A DNA stretch of 64,000 nucleotides from Pardosa pseudoannulata (Eukaryota > Arthropoda > Arachnida > Araneae > Lycosidae), in assembly GCA_032207245.1 (NCBI GenBank), contig CM063509.1:106090521-106154520 (forward strand), given 5' to 3'. The position numbers and the translations under genes are program-made. Every line of letters begins with the position of its first letter. Within the stretch, counting starts at the first letter, position 1. Shown in pieces: positions 1-11,294 of the stretch. The notes beneath the pieces are model-generated. The model had not been told where the DNA came from. It made no database searches and saw only the letters and a list, made by a program, of their open reading frames with translations.

Positions 1-215
1 TACTTAATCAATACCTCTAGGGATGGCAGGCCAAGTCTACGGGTCTTCTGCTTGGTCCCTACTTCAAAATTACGATTAACCACTTGAGCGTAAGTCTTAC
101 TTTCACCCTTCAGGTGCTCGTGAAAAAGAAAGGCTCACCCCTTTGCCTTAAAACAAGTAGCCTAGGGATCAATTGATTTCACCAAGTGGCATAAGCAACA
201 ACACAAATACCTTTC
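1..215 (+). repeat. SINE-like repeat R1, copy 1 (cut by window edge or 5'-truncated)
   Basis: From 'ttaatcaatacctctaggga' through 'ggcaggccaagtctacgggtc' and 'tcacccttcaggtgctcgtg' to 'caacaacacaaata'. It matches 8067-8270 throughout. The tRNA-like head present at 7.9 kb is not visible here. Confidence 0.8.
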
Positions 216-392
216 GGAGTGTCAGGCCAAAGCCTACAGTTCTTCTGCTAGATCCCTGCTTCTAAAGTTCGAGGACTCACTTAAGCTAAGCCATTCTTTC
301 ACCCTAGCGGTGCTCATGAAAACGAAAGGCACACCCCTTTACCTTAATACGAGTAGCCGATGGCTCAAATCAGGCTTGGTTTTCCCCAATTT
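205..392 (+). repeat. SINE-like repeat R1, copy 2 in tandem
   Basis: The same landmarks follow directly: 'aatacctttcggagtgtcag', 'gttcttctgctagatccctg', 'tttcaccctagcggtgctca', 'ccttaatacgagtagccgatggctc'. Two body units in tandem, about 200 bp apart, diverged from each other. Confidence 0.8.
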
Positions 393-694
393 TCCGGAAC
401 ATATATTAATTCCCAGAATGTATAGTTGTTATTGTAAATATGCTTTTTTTTATCATACAGTGTAGATGTAATTTCGCGATAAAATATTGATTTATCCCCT
501 ATGTAATAATAGCCTAAGTTATCTTTACGTCTGTCCTCGAATTTGTGAAGCGGCTGGACCTGGAATGGATAGAGGCATCTATATTGGATTCTTGATGAGT
601 TAGGGTTAGCAAAATTCAAAACGTGTACAGTTTATCTTCTCCTAAACTATCGATTCGATTCTAAAAACATTTGGTATAAATATGCTTCATATCA
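393..694. other. no feature seen
   Basis: The minus strand has an 84-codon open frame (365-619) without any recognisable motif. I see nothing else. Confidence 0.5.
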
Positions 695-935
695 CAGCGA
701 AAAATACTGTCATCTTTAAAACGTTCGAAATCCACCCCTTCCCCCCCTTTCGAGCTTTTTATACCATTATTTCAAGCCCGGTTAAGAGCAGGCGATTAAA
801 TTTATCACATAATAAATAGGTAAAAATAACATTTTATTTCTAGCATTATGACGTCATTCCTTTAACCATCTCGTTTAATCATTTCTTATTTTAAATTGTT
901 TAAATATCGTCTGCATTATTTTCATACGTTTTATC
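695..935 (-). repeat. unclassified repeat R2, inverted fragment
   Basis: The reverse complement matches 9010-9335: 'gaatgacgtcataatg' with 'cacctatttattatgtgataaatt', then the 'tcgaaaaag...gaaggaatggatttcgaacgtt' phrase. Both outer ends of the repeat are missing. Confidence 0.75.
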
Positions 936-1594
936 ACTGAATTTGGATATTACATAAATAATTTTCTTTTATATTTGGCTTAAATTAATAGATTAGGTAC
1001 ATATAATTTGAAATTTAATCATCGATTATTTTTTTGTTGCAATGAAAATTTTATCATCAGTATTAACAACAAATTCTTTTCATAAAAGTCTAGGAGTCTA
1101 TTTCACGGACTAATAAATATGTAGAGTTTAAGCTATATATGTTTGAAAATTATAAAGTTTGTTCGATTGTGTGTTTGTTTTTTATACACAACCCCATAGT
1201 TTGCAATCGATTCGCTAAATTTTGGACATCATTCATATATACCGCCAAATAATCACTATCAATACTAAAACCTCTGCTGTCCATCCTATCACGTAATATG
1301 ACAAAATAAATTAAAGTTGGCAACTAACATACGGTCAGTAAAGATAAACAAATTACTGAGATTGTACCAGATAATTCTAAGACAAAAAACAAACCATTTT
1401 TTACCTGCCTCATAGAGTACTCTACAATTGTGGAAAATTAAAATTTTGCTGATCCCGTATTATAACGGGTTATATGCTAGTCTTGGAAATAACTAATGAA
1501 TTTTGTTTTCAAAGTTCATGGACAGCTAAATCGTTCTTTTCTACAGACGACTGCATTAACAGAAATCTAAAAATAGCGATTTTTATTTATTAAA
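936..1594. other. no feature seen
   Basis: AT-rich sequence without repeats I can match or coding signal. Confidence 0.5.
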
Positions 1595-1596
1595 TA

Positions 1597-2315
1597 CGAG
1601 GCGCATCCAGAAAATAAGTTTTCCGATGTTTTCCCCTTTAAAGTAAACGTAATTAGCCGTGTTCATTGCGCCTGCGTAACAGATCTATAGCGTATTAATC
1701 ATATGCCAGCTGGACAAGTCCCGATTCGTGCCAGTAGCGGGGTAGCAGTGGTCCGAAATGGAAACTCCCGCCACCTTGAAAGGTTCGGTCGGTGATCTTG
1801 AATGCACAAAGCAATGCGCGAATACTAATTCATCATCCTCTCTGTCAGGCCTATGAGGTAAAACTGACACCCCCAACACAAAATTCAACGCTTAGGAGCA
1901 GCACTGACATTTCTGCTACGGTATCAGGATGACGGCGACGAGTTCCTCGACAGGATCGTCATGGGCAGTGAGACTTGGATTTCACACTTTACCCTGGAAA
2001 CCAAGCAGCAGTCAATGCATTGGCATCATAGTGGATCTTCAGCCAGGACCCAATTCAAACAGACGCTGTCGGTACGGAAAAGGATGTGAACGGTGTTCTG
2101 GAACAAGAAGGCTGGTTCCATTCACAGGCGGCAGAGTTGTACGACAGAGGTATACAAGAGCTGATCCCAAAATACGACAAGTGTCTCAATTTTGGTGGTA
2201 GTTATGTTAAAAAATAGCTGAAACATTGCTGTATTTGTTGCCAATAAATATGTCCGTAAAAGAGTGAGTTCTTTTTTCTTTTAAATAGGGAAACTTACTT
2301 TCTGGATGCGCCTCG
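1597..2315 (+). mobile_element. mariner-type element, internally deleted
   Basis: TA-flanked, with 28-bp inverted ends starting CGAGGCGCATCCAGAAA (26 of 28 matching). Plus-strand translation from about 1890 gives FLLRYQDDGDEFLDRIVMGS, ETWISHFTLETKQQSMHWHH, the mariner first-Asp region (here E in 'GSETW' where GDETW is usual). It then jumps at about 2090 to a mariner C-terminus, SQAAELYDRGIQELIPKYDK, CLNFGGSYVKK, stop. The second and third catalytic Asp are deleted. About 720 bp against the usual 1.3 kb. Confidence 0.88.
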
Positions 2316-3124
2316 TAAAAAGAAATTGACAAATCGAAGCAATTTTGATGCGCGAGTAAGGTCAACTAAAAGAAATGAAAATTTTCCATAGTGTGAATTT
2401 GTTTAGATTATCTGTGATTTTATACATTGCTGTTTATATTACTGATCTTGTGGGCTATATAGAATACTAGAAAGTGTGCCCGTGCTTCGCCTACGGTGAA
2501 CTTCATATTTCACAAAGATTTTTTTTTTTTTTTTTTTTTTTTGTGCATAAATCTCTAAATTCGTCACAGTGCAGTTCGAGTCATTGGCATATTTATATAT
2601 TTCTATTATAACAAGTACCGGGTGACCGAGCTCCGCTCGGAGAAAACAGGTATCGGAGCTAACTCGAAGATTTAAATTTTCAATTGTGATTTATCAAAAC
2701 AATACATGCCATAAGAAAATTTGTGAAACCATTAGTGAAAAGATAACCGGTTAAAGTGCACCATTGTAAACTATTCTAAAAGTTGTTTGGAAAGGGAACT
2801 ATTCTATACAAAGGTAAAGTTTGGAAAGTCATAGAAAATAAAATGTAATTGATAACAAAAAATTATACAATTAAAGAAATGGTACAAAGTGAGCAGTGTA
2901 AAGATTGAAGTGTGTTGAATGGAGAAGCATTCTGACAATGACGGTATCTTCTAGTTGTCCATTTGCGGGTATAATTGAGTTGATCGCTTGTTGTTCCAAA
3001 ATTCCGGCTCCTTGAAGCATTTCATGTAGAGGTGCGTTCTGCATGTTGAAAATGTAGCTTGAAATCTGATGAATGTTGAAATGTCGAACTTTGTTGACGG
3101 TGATTTGAAATCGAAATCAGTTCC

Positions 3125-3260
3125 TTAACACGTTCGCTGCCACCGACGCACTGGCGCGTCAGAGCGGCATCTCCTGGTATGCCGACGACGCACTAACGCG
3201 GCGACGGACTTTGATAAGTTATATGCTCTGTGTTTAGTGTGGCTTTGGAAATTGAATGGC
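3125..3260. other. GC-rich patch resembling a piggyBac-type terminus
   Basis: TTAA at 3125-3128, then CACGTTCGCTGCC and a hairpin GACGC-n5-GCGTC, in strongly AT-rich surroundings and inside the extra segment of repeat R2 copy A. The layout (TTAA, short terminus, hairpin) is like the two piggyBac derivatives at 56.4 and 59.5 kb. No matching right end found. Confidence 0.35.
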
Positions 3261-3555
3261 GAGGTTGTTCCGGCACGTTAGTGAAGCATTATTTTTTAAT
3301 TTTTTGTGGTTGGTTTTCAAAATTTTTGTTTGCATTATTTTTTTTTACTATATCATTTATGTGTTATATATACTTTGCTACATTAATTTAATATTTAGAG
3401 TTGATAGAAAATAAAAATGGAAACCGATATCAAGGAATAAAGACAAATCAATAAAGACTTTTATTATTATTATTATTAATTCGTCAGAACTACAGCCAAT
3501 CGATTCCTCGTGGTCGAAAACCCCCGGGTACCAATTTTCACTTGGTTTGGACGCA

Positions 3556-3625
3556 TGAGAAAAAAGTTTGCTCGCACCGGGGTTTGAACCCGGCCCTATC
3601 TGTAGCGCCGAACTACGTGACCTTA
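3556..3625 (-). repeat. tRNA-like segment (SINE head or tRNA pseudogene)
   Basis: The minus strand has GGGTTCAAACCCCGGTGCGAGC (positions 3567-3588), close to the tRNA T-arm/B-box, preceded by 'ggtcacgtagttcggcgc', an A-box-like stretch. It is flanked by two diverged copies of 'ccaatcgattcctcgt' (3496 and 3642). No acceptor stem pairs convincingly, so not a functional tRNA. Confidence 0.5.
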
Positions 3626-4994
3626 GCGCGTCAAAACCGATGCCAATCGATTCCTCGTAACCAAAAACCCCAGATCCCCAAGTTTACTACAGTTTATTAA
3701 TTCTGGAGCGATTTTCGACTTGACAACCATTCCTCGTATTATAGTATAGGATATTTACTTTTTATACTTCAGTTTGCATTAAACCTCAGTTGTATATCAA
3801 TATGATGGGAAAGCGTGTGCATAATAAGAGTACGAAAATTTGACAATAGTTTCGAAGAAATTCTCCTGTATTAATATCGAATATGTTTATTTGTCGGTAT
3901 CAAGGATTTCTGCCCAAACTTAGTTACTCTATGACTTATCGGATAGAATTATATAAAACAACATACAAATGAAAACTGTTCTTAATATCAATAAATAAAA
4001 ATAACAAAATATATGTTTACATGCGATTAAATCTGCATTGAGTTTGTGTCGTATATTAAATTTGATTAAACTTTTTTATGGTAAAATATAAGTTTAAATC
4101 TAAATTACATTACTGTATTATTACTGTACGTTGATTATCAACGTTAATAAATCTTGCCATATCACGTGGTACAATAGGAAGTAGAGGTTTTGAAAACAAC
4201 AGTGCTAATTTTGGTGGTATAAATAAATGTCCAAAATCAAGGAAATTTATGAAAAGTACAAGGTTTTGTATGAAACAGAAACACACATTCATATGGACAA
4301 CCGAATGAATATAAAGATAATTGTATAAAATGATAGGTTTTTATTTGCCTGACAGTCACTGAAATTTGTACTTTTTGTTAGAAAATTGTTGATAAACATT
4401 TCATTGTAACGTAAAAATTAACCAAGAATTAAATTTATAATAAGTTCTCATATAAAAATGCTTTAATTTGCGTCCCATAGAAATGAAAGTTATATCTAAA
4501 TTTCCAGGTCAAATTGGATTGATACTACGCAGACGATGTTTAAATAATATAAAATAAGAAATGAATAAATGAGATGTTTAAAGTAATGACGTCATAATGA
4601 TAGAAAAATATCATTTTCACCTATTTATTATGTGATAAATTGAAAATTTTAATCTCCTGATTTTAACCGAGGAAAACTGCGTTTAAAACAATTACTTGGG
4701 ATGACGTCACATTGCTAGAAATATTTCTTCTTTCACTTAGTTATGATGCGATAAATTAAAAAATTAATCGTTTGCGTTTAACGGGGGAAAATAATGCTTG
4801 GAATAATGACATGAAATGCTCGAAAAAGAGGGAAGGAATGGATTTCGAACGTTACAAATTTACAAAAACCTTCCCAGGGATATACCTAAACATTTCCTAA
4901 ATTTTCACGGTGATTGTATGCATGGTTTTTGAGTCTATAGAGTACAGACAGACAGACAGACACAAATTCATTTTTATATATATAGATTTTGGAG

Positions 4995-5828
4995 TGATTT
5001 CAAATACGACTGAAAAAGTATATATTGAAGATATATCGTTAAAGTGAAACGGATATTTCTGATTAATTAACCTAAAAACTTCAGAAAATCGCCCCATGAA
5101 ATATGAACTATAATCGGTAAGCCAAGATCGACTGTACAACCATCATGCGAAAGTTTATTGGTTAATGGTTAATACCAACAAAAATATAATTGTTTTATTT
5201 CTTTAGATTATATTTCTATATTTCATAGTAAAAATTAAATAAAAATGAAAATGTATTCGTTTTATGTAACAATAATCAATAATCATGCATACATGCAAAT
5301 TTAACGAAATAAATAAAAGAATTATGCAGAATCCCAAGTGATCTCTAAAAGTTGTAGCTTTGTGAGAATATTTTCTAGGTATAAATATCTAAATCTAGAT
5401 ATTGTGCTGTCGTAAGGAATTCATAGAAGGGATATATAAGGATATATCTATAAAATTATATTTGTTCTAATCTTATACGGGATAGTTAAATTTATTTCCT
5501 TATTATCAAGTATTTATGCAAGATAAATGAGATTAGATATTTTTAAAAGCTGCAGTTTTGCAACATAGTACTGGAAATAGATATTACAACTGACTACAAA
5601 ACAGAGATATGATAAATGTTTTTGAACTTTTCTGTTATGATTTTTACACTTAGATAAGAATTGAAACGGATGCACCAAGTAAATTTACACCGAGAAAAGT
5701 TCTAATGAGTGTAACGCGCACCAAATTAGAATATTAGTTTTAAAATAAGTACTAAAATCTGTTCCACTGTATTCTACACTCTAGCTAATGAATTTTTACA
5801 TTTTGAGATTTCTGAACGGGGAATTTTT
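4995..5828. other. no feature seen
   Basis: AT-rich sequence between repeat R2 copy A and a non-LTR fragment; no motif recognised. Confidence 0.5.
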
Positions 5829-6425
5829 TATGGGATGAGGTTGTTAGCCTTATGCCCAACCCACAACCTGGAGGGTCAGTCCCCTGAAATATTCCCCAGG
5901 GACAAGGTACTCGGCTATACCCCCTCCCCCCCCCCGAGGACTGGGTACTCAGTCACCTCTTACGACATGCTTGAGCTACATTGGGACTATTCGTTCACAC
6001 CTGGTCACCACACGGGTGTGAAATCTGAGGAAAATAAGCTATTAATATTTGAACGAAAAATACTAAGAAAAATATTTGGAGCTGTTAAAGAAAATAATGT
6101 ATGGAGAATCCGTTATATTCATGAACTATACTCTAAATTCGGACAGCCAAATATTCTGACAACTATAAAGATCTATCAATTAAGGTGATTGGGACACAAT
6201 TATAGATGCAATGATTTAAACCCAACAAAAAAGTTTTATTTCAAAAAGTTGATGGAAAAAGGAAAAGAGGTAGACCAAACACCAGGTGGATTGATTTGGT
6301 TGAGAAAACCCTGCATGAAATTGAAGTCAACTAGTAAAAAACTGTGGTGGTGGATGGTTCCAGATGGAAGAAACTTTTAGAGACAGCTTTGACCTGTAGA
6401 GGGCTGTAGTGCTATAGAAGAAGAA
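5829..6425 (+). pseudogene. non-LTR retrotransposon reverse transcriptase, 3' end
   Basis: Translation gives LLIFERKILRKIFGAVKENN, VWRIRYIHELYSKFGQPNIL, TTIKIYQLR, then after a stop WxGHNYRCND, and in shifted frames GRPRWIDLVEKTLHEIEV-like and DGSRWKKLLETALTCRGL pieces. This is the usual C-terminal tail of arthropod endonuclease/reverse-transcriptase elements. It is broken by a stop at 6186 and at least two frameshifts. A (gaagaa)n tail follows at 6415. Clade not assigned. Confidence 0.75.
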
Positions 6426-6469
6426 GCTAATGAATTTAAGGCCTAAGATTAAAATTTTATTGAACGTTC

Positions 6470-7010
6470 CCTTGCACAGATAACAGCTCATCGATTCAAG
6501 ATTCTGGAGTCCGTTTACATTCAGAGAATACCATACATTGGCTACACAAATCTTAAGATCGTGTAAATTGGAGGGAATTGCAGAAATGTTCTCGGATTCG
6601 TCTTTACAACATGTTCCAAACGATTTTTGTTGGATTAAGATACAGGTTTTGTGGCGGCCAAGGATGCGGTTGGAAGTCTGATTGATGTTTAGTGGACTAA
6701 TCTCGAATGATTCTGTCAAGCTGTAGAGTCTGCAGTGAAAAAACGTAACATTGCGGATGCATTTGATCGGACAGTATGTCCAGCTATTGCATGACTATAC
6801 GATTCATCTCAACCAATACCAGGAGATCACTTTCAAGCCAACAGAACATGCCCCACACCATACTACCCCCATCACAGCCTTGCATGAAGCGAACAAGGCC
6901 AGATGATTCATGACTTCATGGGGTTCTCGTCAAAATGAACTTCCATCAGCACAAAACAAGAGATAGCATAATTCATCTGACAACTTAGTCATTTTGTGTT
7001 GGTAACAGGG
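6470..7010 (-). pseudogene. heavily degraded Tc1-like transposase
   Basis: Minus-strand frames show QGCDGGSMVWGMFCWLESDL (the GGGSVMVWG motif), DILSDQMHPQ, and PHPWPPQNLYLNPTKIVW (from the WPPQSPDLNPIENVW motif), in the correct order. Several stops and frameshifts; inverted ends not found. Confidence 0.6.
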
Positions 7011-7479
7011 CATCTGCGTTAAAACAGACTATATTAAAAAAATTCGCAAATTATTTAAAATTAAATATATTTTCTCTTTTACATAAAGCGTTTAGTCATG
7101 AATGAAACTACAGAATTTTTTACTTTATAGGTAGATAAAACTTGATTTAAGGAATCTTTAAATGCAAACCGCCCAGAAGTAGTATCTTTTTCCCCATAGG
7201 TTAGCATAAAACAGCAACACCTACAGTCACTCGCCTTAGGAATTATGGGAGATGGTAAAGAAAAATGAATAAAATATAACACGAAATCATAACTCGATTT
7301 GATATTTCCAAAGAACCAACATAAAAAACAATACCAAGATGGAAGGAGCAAAAAAATATTTTTTAAGGTAATATAATTTTTATAAAAATAAATGGGTTTA
7401 ACAACAAGTTACAAGCTCCAAAACATTTGAGAAATGTATCTCAACAAAATGACTCAATGTCATTGAAAATGACCTCAAA

Positions 7480-7590
7480 ATTTTAGGAATTAAAGACTGG
7501 CAGAGAGTTGCACTGGACCATGTGATTTGGAGGACGCGTGCTGTTGAGGCAGCTAAAACCTGCAATAGGTTGAAGAAGAAGAAAGTTGAA
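7480..7590 (+). pseudogene. non-LTR retrotransposon 3' fragment
   Basis: Reads LGIKDWQRVALDHVIWRTRA, VEAAKTCNRLKKKK, matching the 'LGxxxWRxxAxDRxxWRxxVxxAKTHxGL' tail of arthropod non-LTR reverse transcriptases. The rest of the element is absent. Confidence 0.6.
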
Positions 7591-7913
7591 ATATTGCGAA
7601 TTTTTAGCCTTTGATTACGTTCTAAACCTTCTCATTATAAAACGGTAGGCTGATATATGTAGGTTAACATAATAATACGATACGTTGCATTTTCTTTTGA
7701 AATTTTCGTCTAAAAAGAGAGTCAACACCAGGGCTTGATTAAAGCACGGGCAGACTGGGTCTCCTAAAATTTGATACTTCTATTTGGTACTTTCACTTCT
7801 AATTTATGAAGAATTAATTTGTGTCTAAATAAGAATAATAATTGTTTTTCTTTAATGATAAGCAGGAATAAAATATTATTTTTTTATTTATTTTGTACAG
7901 AGCTTAACATGTA

Positions 7914-8285
7914 AATTTGGAGCCGCTGTTTCTCAGTCGGTAAAGGCATCGCTTTTGTAACAGGAGAGTTGCGGCCGTGACTTCTCGAAAGTCACGCCGA
8001 CCTAAGATCTGCCGTTGTCGTTAAAGGTGACTGGTGCATGTAAAACATGTTCGTGTCCTCCAAGTTCTCAATCAATACCTCTGGGAGAGGCAGGCCAAGC
8101 CTATGGGTCTTCTGCTTGATTCCTGCTTCAACATTACGAAGACCACTTGATCAAAAGTCCTACTTTCACCCTTCAAGTGCTCGCTAAAACGAAAGGCGAC
8201 CTCTTTGCCTTAATACGAGTGGCGTAAGGCTCAATCGTGCTTGGTTTGGACAAATTTACATCAGAAACAACAACACATGTAAATT
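7914..8285 (+). repeat. SINE-like repeat R1, most complete copy
   Basis: Starts with a tRNA-like head, 'gctgtttctcagtcggtaaa' (A-box like TCTCAGTCGGTAAAGG), with a weak B box near 7975. Then the body shared with the copies at 1-390, ending 'ccttaatacgagtggcgtaa', 'ggctcaatcgtgcttggttt' and a tail 'aacaacaacaca'. It is distinct from the Ser/Leu-like SINE family of the CNOT1 region. Confidence 0.75.
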
Positions 8286-8337
8286 TGCACGAGGGTGAAT
8301 ATTTCCATCATATTGTTTTTTAATTATTTTTTATTAT

Positions 8338-9472
8338 ATACTAGCAAGTGTGCCCGTGCTTCGCTACGATGAACTTAATATAATAATTTTAAACAAAGAT
8401 ATTTTTTCGTGAATAACTCTCTAAAATCGTCACAGTTCAGTTCGAGTCATTGGCATATTTATATATTTCTATCATAATCGTATTATAACATTATTCAGTT
8501 TTTTTAATCGAATTTGTGTCATATTAAATTTGCTCAAACTTTTTTTATGGTGACATATAAGTTTAACCCTAAATTACATTACTGCATTACTACTTTACGT
8601 TGATTAGCAAAGTTAACAGATCTTGCCATATTAAGAGGTAGAATACGAAGCAGAGGTTTTGACAACACCAGTGCTAATTTTGGTAGTATAAATAAATGTT
8701 ATCCAAAATGAAGGAAATTTATGACAAACCACATGGTTTTGTATGAAACAGAAACACACATTCATATTGACAACATTATGAATATAAAGATAACTATATA
8801 AAATGATAGGTTTTATTTGTCCATGGGAGTGACTGATATTTGTACCTTTTGTTGTTAGAATAATGTTGCTAAACATTTCATTGTAACGTAAAAATTAACC
8901 AAGAATTCAATTTAAAATTAGTTCTCATATAAAAATGCTATAATTTGGGTCACATAGAAATGAATGTTAATCACAAAATGTCTAAATTTCCAGGTCAAAT
9001 CAAATTGATACATCGCAGACGATGCTTAAATAATATAAAATAAGAAATGAATAAAGGAAATATTTAAAGGAATGACGTCATAATGATAAAAAATATCATT
9101 TTCACCTATTTATTATGTGATAAATTAAAAATTTTAATCTCCTGCTTTTAACCGAGGAAAATTGCGTTTAAAACAATTACTTGGGATGACGTCACATTGC
9201 TAGAAATATTGCTTCTTTCACTTAGTTATGATGCGATAAATTAAAAATTTAATCGTTTGCTTTTAACCGGGGGAAAATAATGCTTGGAATAATGACATGA
9301 AATGCTCGAAAAAGGGGGAAGGAATGGATTTTGAACGTTAAAAATTTACAAAAACCTTCCCAGGGATATACCTAAACATTTCCCAAATTTTCACAGTGAT
9401 TGGATGCATGGTTTTTGAGTCTATTGAGTACATACAGACAGACACAAATTCATTTTTATATTTATAGATTTA
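8338..9472 (+). repeat. unclassified repeat R2, copy B
   Basis: A 1.13-kb unit from 'tatactagcaagtgtgcccg' to 'acacaaattcatttttatat'. No long open frame, so it is probably non-autonomous. Notable internal phrases are two 'gatgacgtca' or 'aatgacgtca' sites (CRE-like TGACGTCA) at 9073 and 9186. Confidence 0.8.
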
Positions 9473-9479
9473 TACTAGG

Positions 9480-11050
9480 ACTTATTTCAGCAATTTTCCT
9501 TTAATCTAGAGAATGAATTATATCACCCAGATTTATATAAAAAAAATTGCAAACAAAGCTTAATGAAATGGCTAACAAATCTCTGCAGCTATCTAGTGAC
9601 GAATGCTGTAAAAGCAGATGCCCTCTACCTACAGTGGTAAGGATTTCATTAAAATAAAAAAAAATCTTTCTTCCATATCACCTTTTTGAACCCTTGCCTG
9701 TGACGCCTGAACTCAGTTCGGGCAACTCAAATGCGCCAAATTTGAGAATACTCGACAACGGTCAAGGAAAGAATCGGTGTTTCAATTCCGAACTCCAGTG
9801 CATAATATGTAGTTTACCATATTCCTAATAAATTGCGATACTTTCCCAAGAAAAGTTCGGCAGTTTCACGCCATTTGTCGGATGCTGAAAGGAATTGTGA
9901 AATTCAATTGAATCCAAGGGACATGGAATCCATGACAGTTGATATACACAATAATATTGCTGTATTAGTCTATTATATAAATCCAGAAAATTATATCATT
10001 TGATTTATTTTACTGTAATTCGAGCAAAAATTTAACATTTCCCATATATGTGAAAATATTGAATATAGCAATTTCGTTTAAAATTTTTTAAAATAATTTA
10101 TTTTAAACATTTGGATAATAATAATGCATAAAATTAAAGAGGTTTTTTTCATTTTACTATAATCCATTAACATTTCCCATGTATGTCAAAATACTGAATA
10201 GCAATTTCATTTAAAATTTCTTATTTTTTTAAATAATTTATTTTAAACATTTTGATAATAATAACGAATAAAATTAAAGAGAATTCTTTTCGATATTTGG
10301 CACATTTTCCTCAAATATATTCCAAAAACAATGGGTTAAGTATTATCTACATTTTTATATTGCTTTATATTGTGAAATTTTTATGTCTATTCTTAATTAG
10401 CGATAAATAATACGCCTTTAGTTTCTTTTTGAGTAATATTCATTCAGGGGTTCTGTTGCTATGTATCTAATAACAAACGGATTTCTTAGGGTATAAAGTT
10501 TGAGAATCACTGTCGTCCTAATATTATGCACTCAACCAACGCATGCACACCCACTCACAAACGTATACGAGTGTACATAAAACTGATTTCGAACTTGCGA
10601 CATTTTTACCAAAATAGCTGTGTTTCAAAGAATATCATTCGTGTCTGGGAATGCTTTTATTCCACACCTGATCATCTGATATCAGGAAAACTGTGCTTGG
10701 GATACTCATTATCGATAAGATAAGTATCCAACGTGGAATTTTCTAGAAGTTAAAAATCATCGTAATCAGTTTCAACAGTACTTGTAAAGATTAGCGGTTC
10801 TTTAAATTCTCATAGTCAGTATCAGATAGTCTGTGTACTGTCTAGTATATCAGATTTTATGGGAATAGCATAAAATTTTTACGAGGGAAAATATAGCAGA
10901 AATACAGGGATATATGTATTTAAGTTTTTTAATATGAAATAAAAAATATGTCACGTAAATCAAACAATTTTCCAATCCAGTGTATATATTTAAGGTGATG
11001 TAATACAATCATTGATGATGTTCTGTGTTTAGAATTTAAACATATACGGA
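9480..11050. other. no gene seen; tandem duplication only
   Basis: Outside the 10.0-10.3 kb duplication the region contains a 65-codon frame at 10526-10723 with no family resemblance. 9690-9800 is slightly GC-richer but unplaced. Confidence 0.5.
10010..10290. repeat. diverged tandem duplication (two units of about 140 bp)
   Basis: Unit 1 (10010-10145) and unit 2 (10157-10285) share 'aacatttcccat.tatgt', 'aatagcaatttc.tttaaaatt', 'aaataatttattttaaacat' and 'ataaaattaaagag' in the same order. Confidence 0.8.
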
Positions 11051-11052
11051 AT

Positions 11053-11172
<120 letters not shown>

Positions 11173-11294
11173 CCTTTGTATGTATGCATATATGTATGTA
11201 TATGTATGTTTGTTATGCATTCCGAATTGGTTTGACAGATCTTTTCGAAAGTTGGTATGTGATTCAAATAAATACTAGGATCACTCTAAAATTT

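Larger units (their letters stand above)
2462..4990 (+). repeat. unclassified repeat R2, copy A, with a 1.4-kb extra segment
   Basis: Head 'tactagaaagtgtgcccgtg cttcgcc' to about 2610 and tail 4030-4990 (ending in tandem 'cagacagacagacac' then 'aaattcatttttatatatatag') match copy B at 8338-9472 end to end. Between them copy A carries about 1.4 kb absent from B. The start motif (TACTAG..GTGTGCCCGTGCTTCGC) and the tail resemble ends seen on many arthropod repeats; I do not assign a class. Confidence 0.75.

Noticed and set aside
3556..3625. Functional tRNA gene
   Set aside because: T-arm-like sequence is good but no acceptor stem or complete cloverleaf could be drawn; treated as SINE or pseudo-tRNA.
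7079..7351. 90-codon minus-strand frame with Cys-rich middle
   Set aside because: No family pattern, no splice or promoter context; judged chance.
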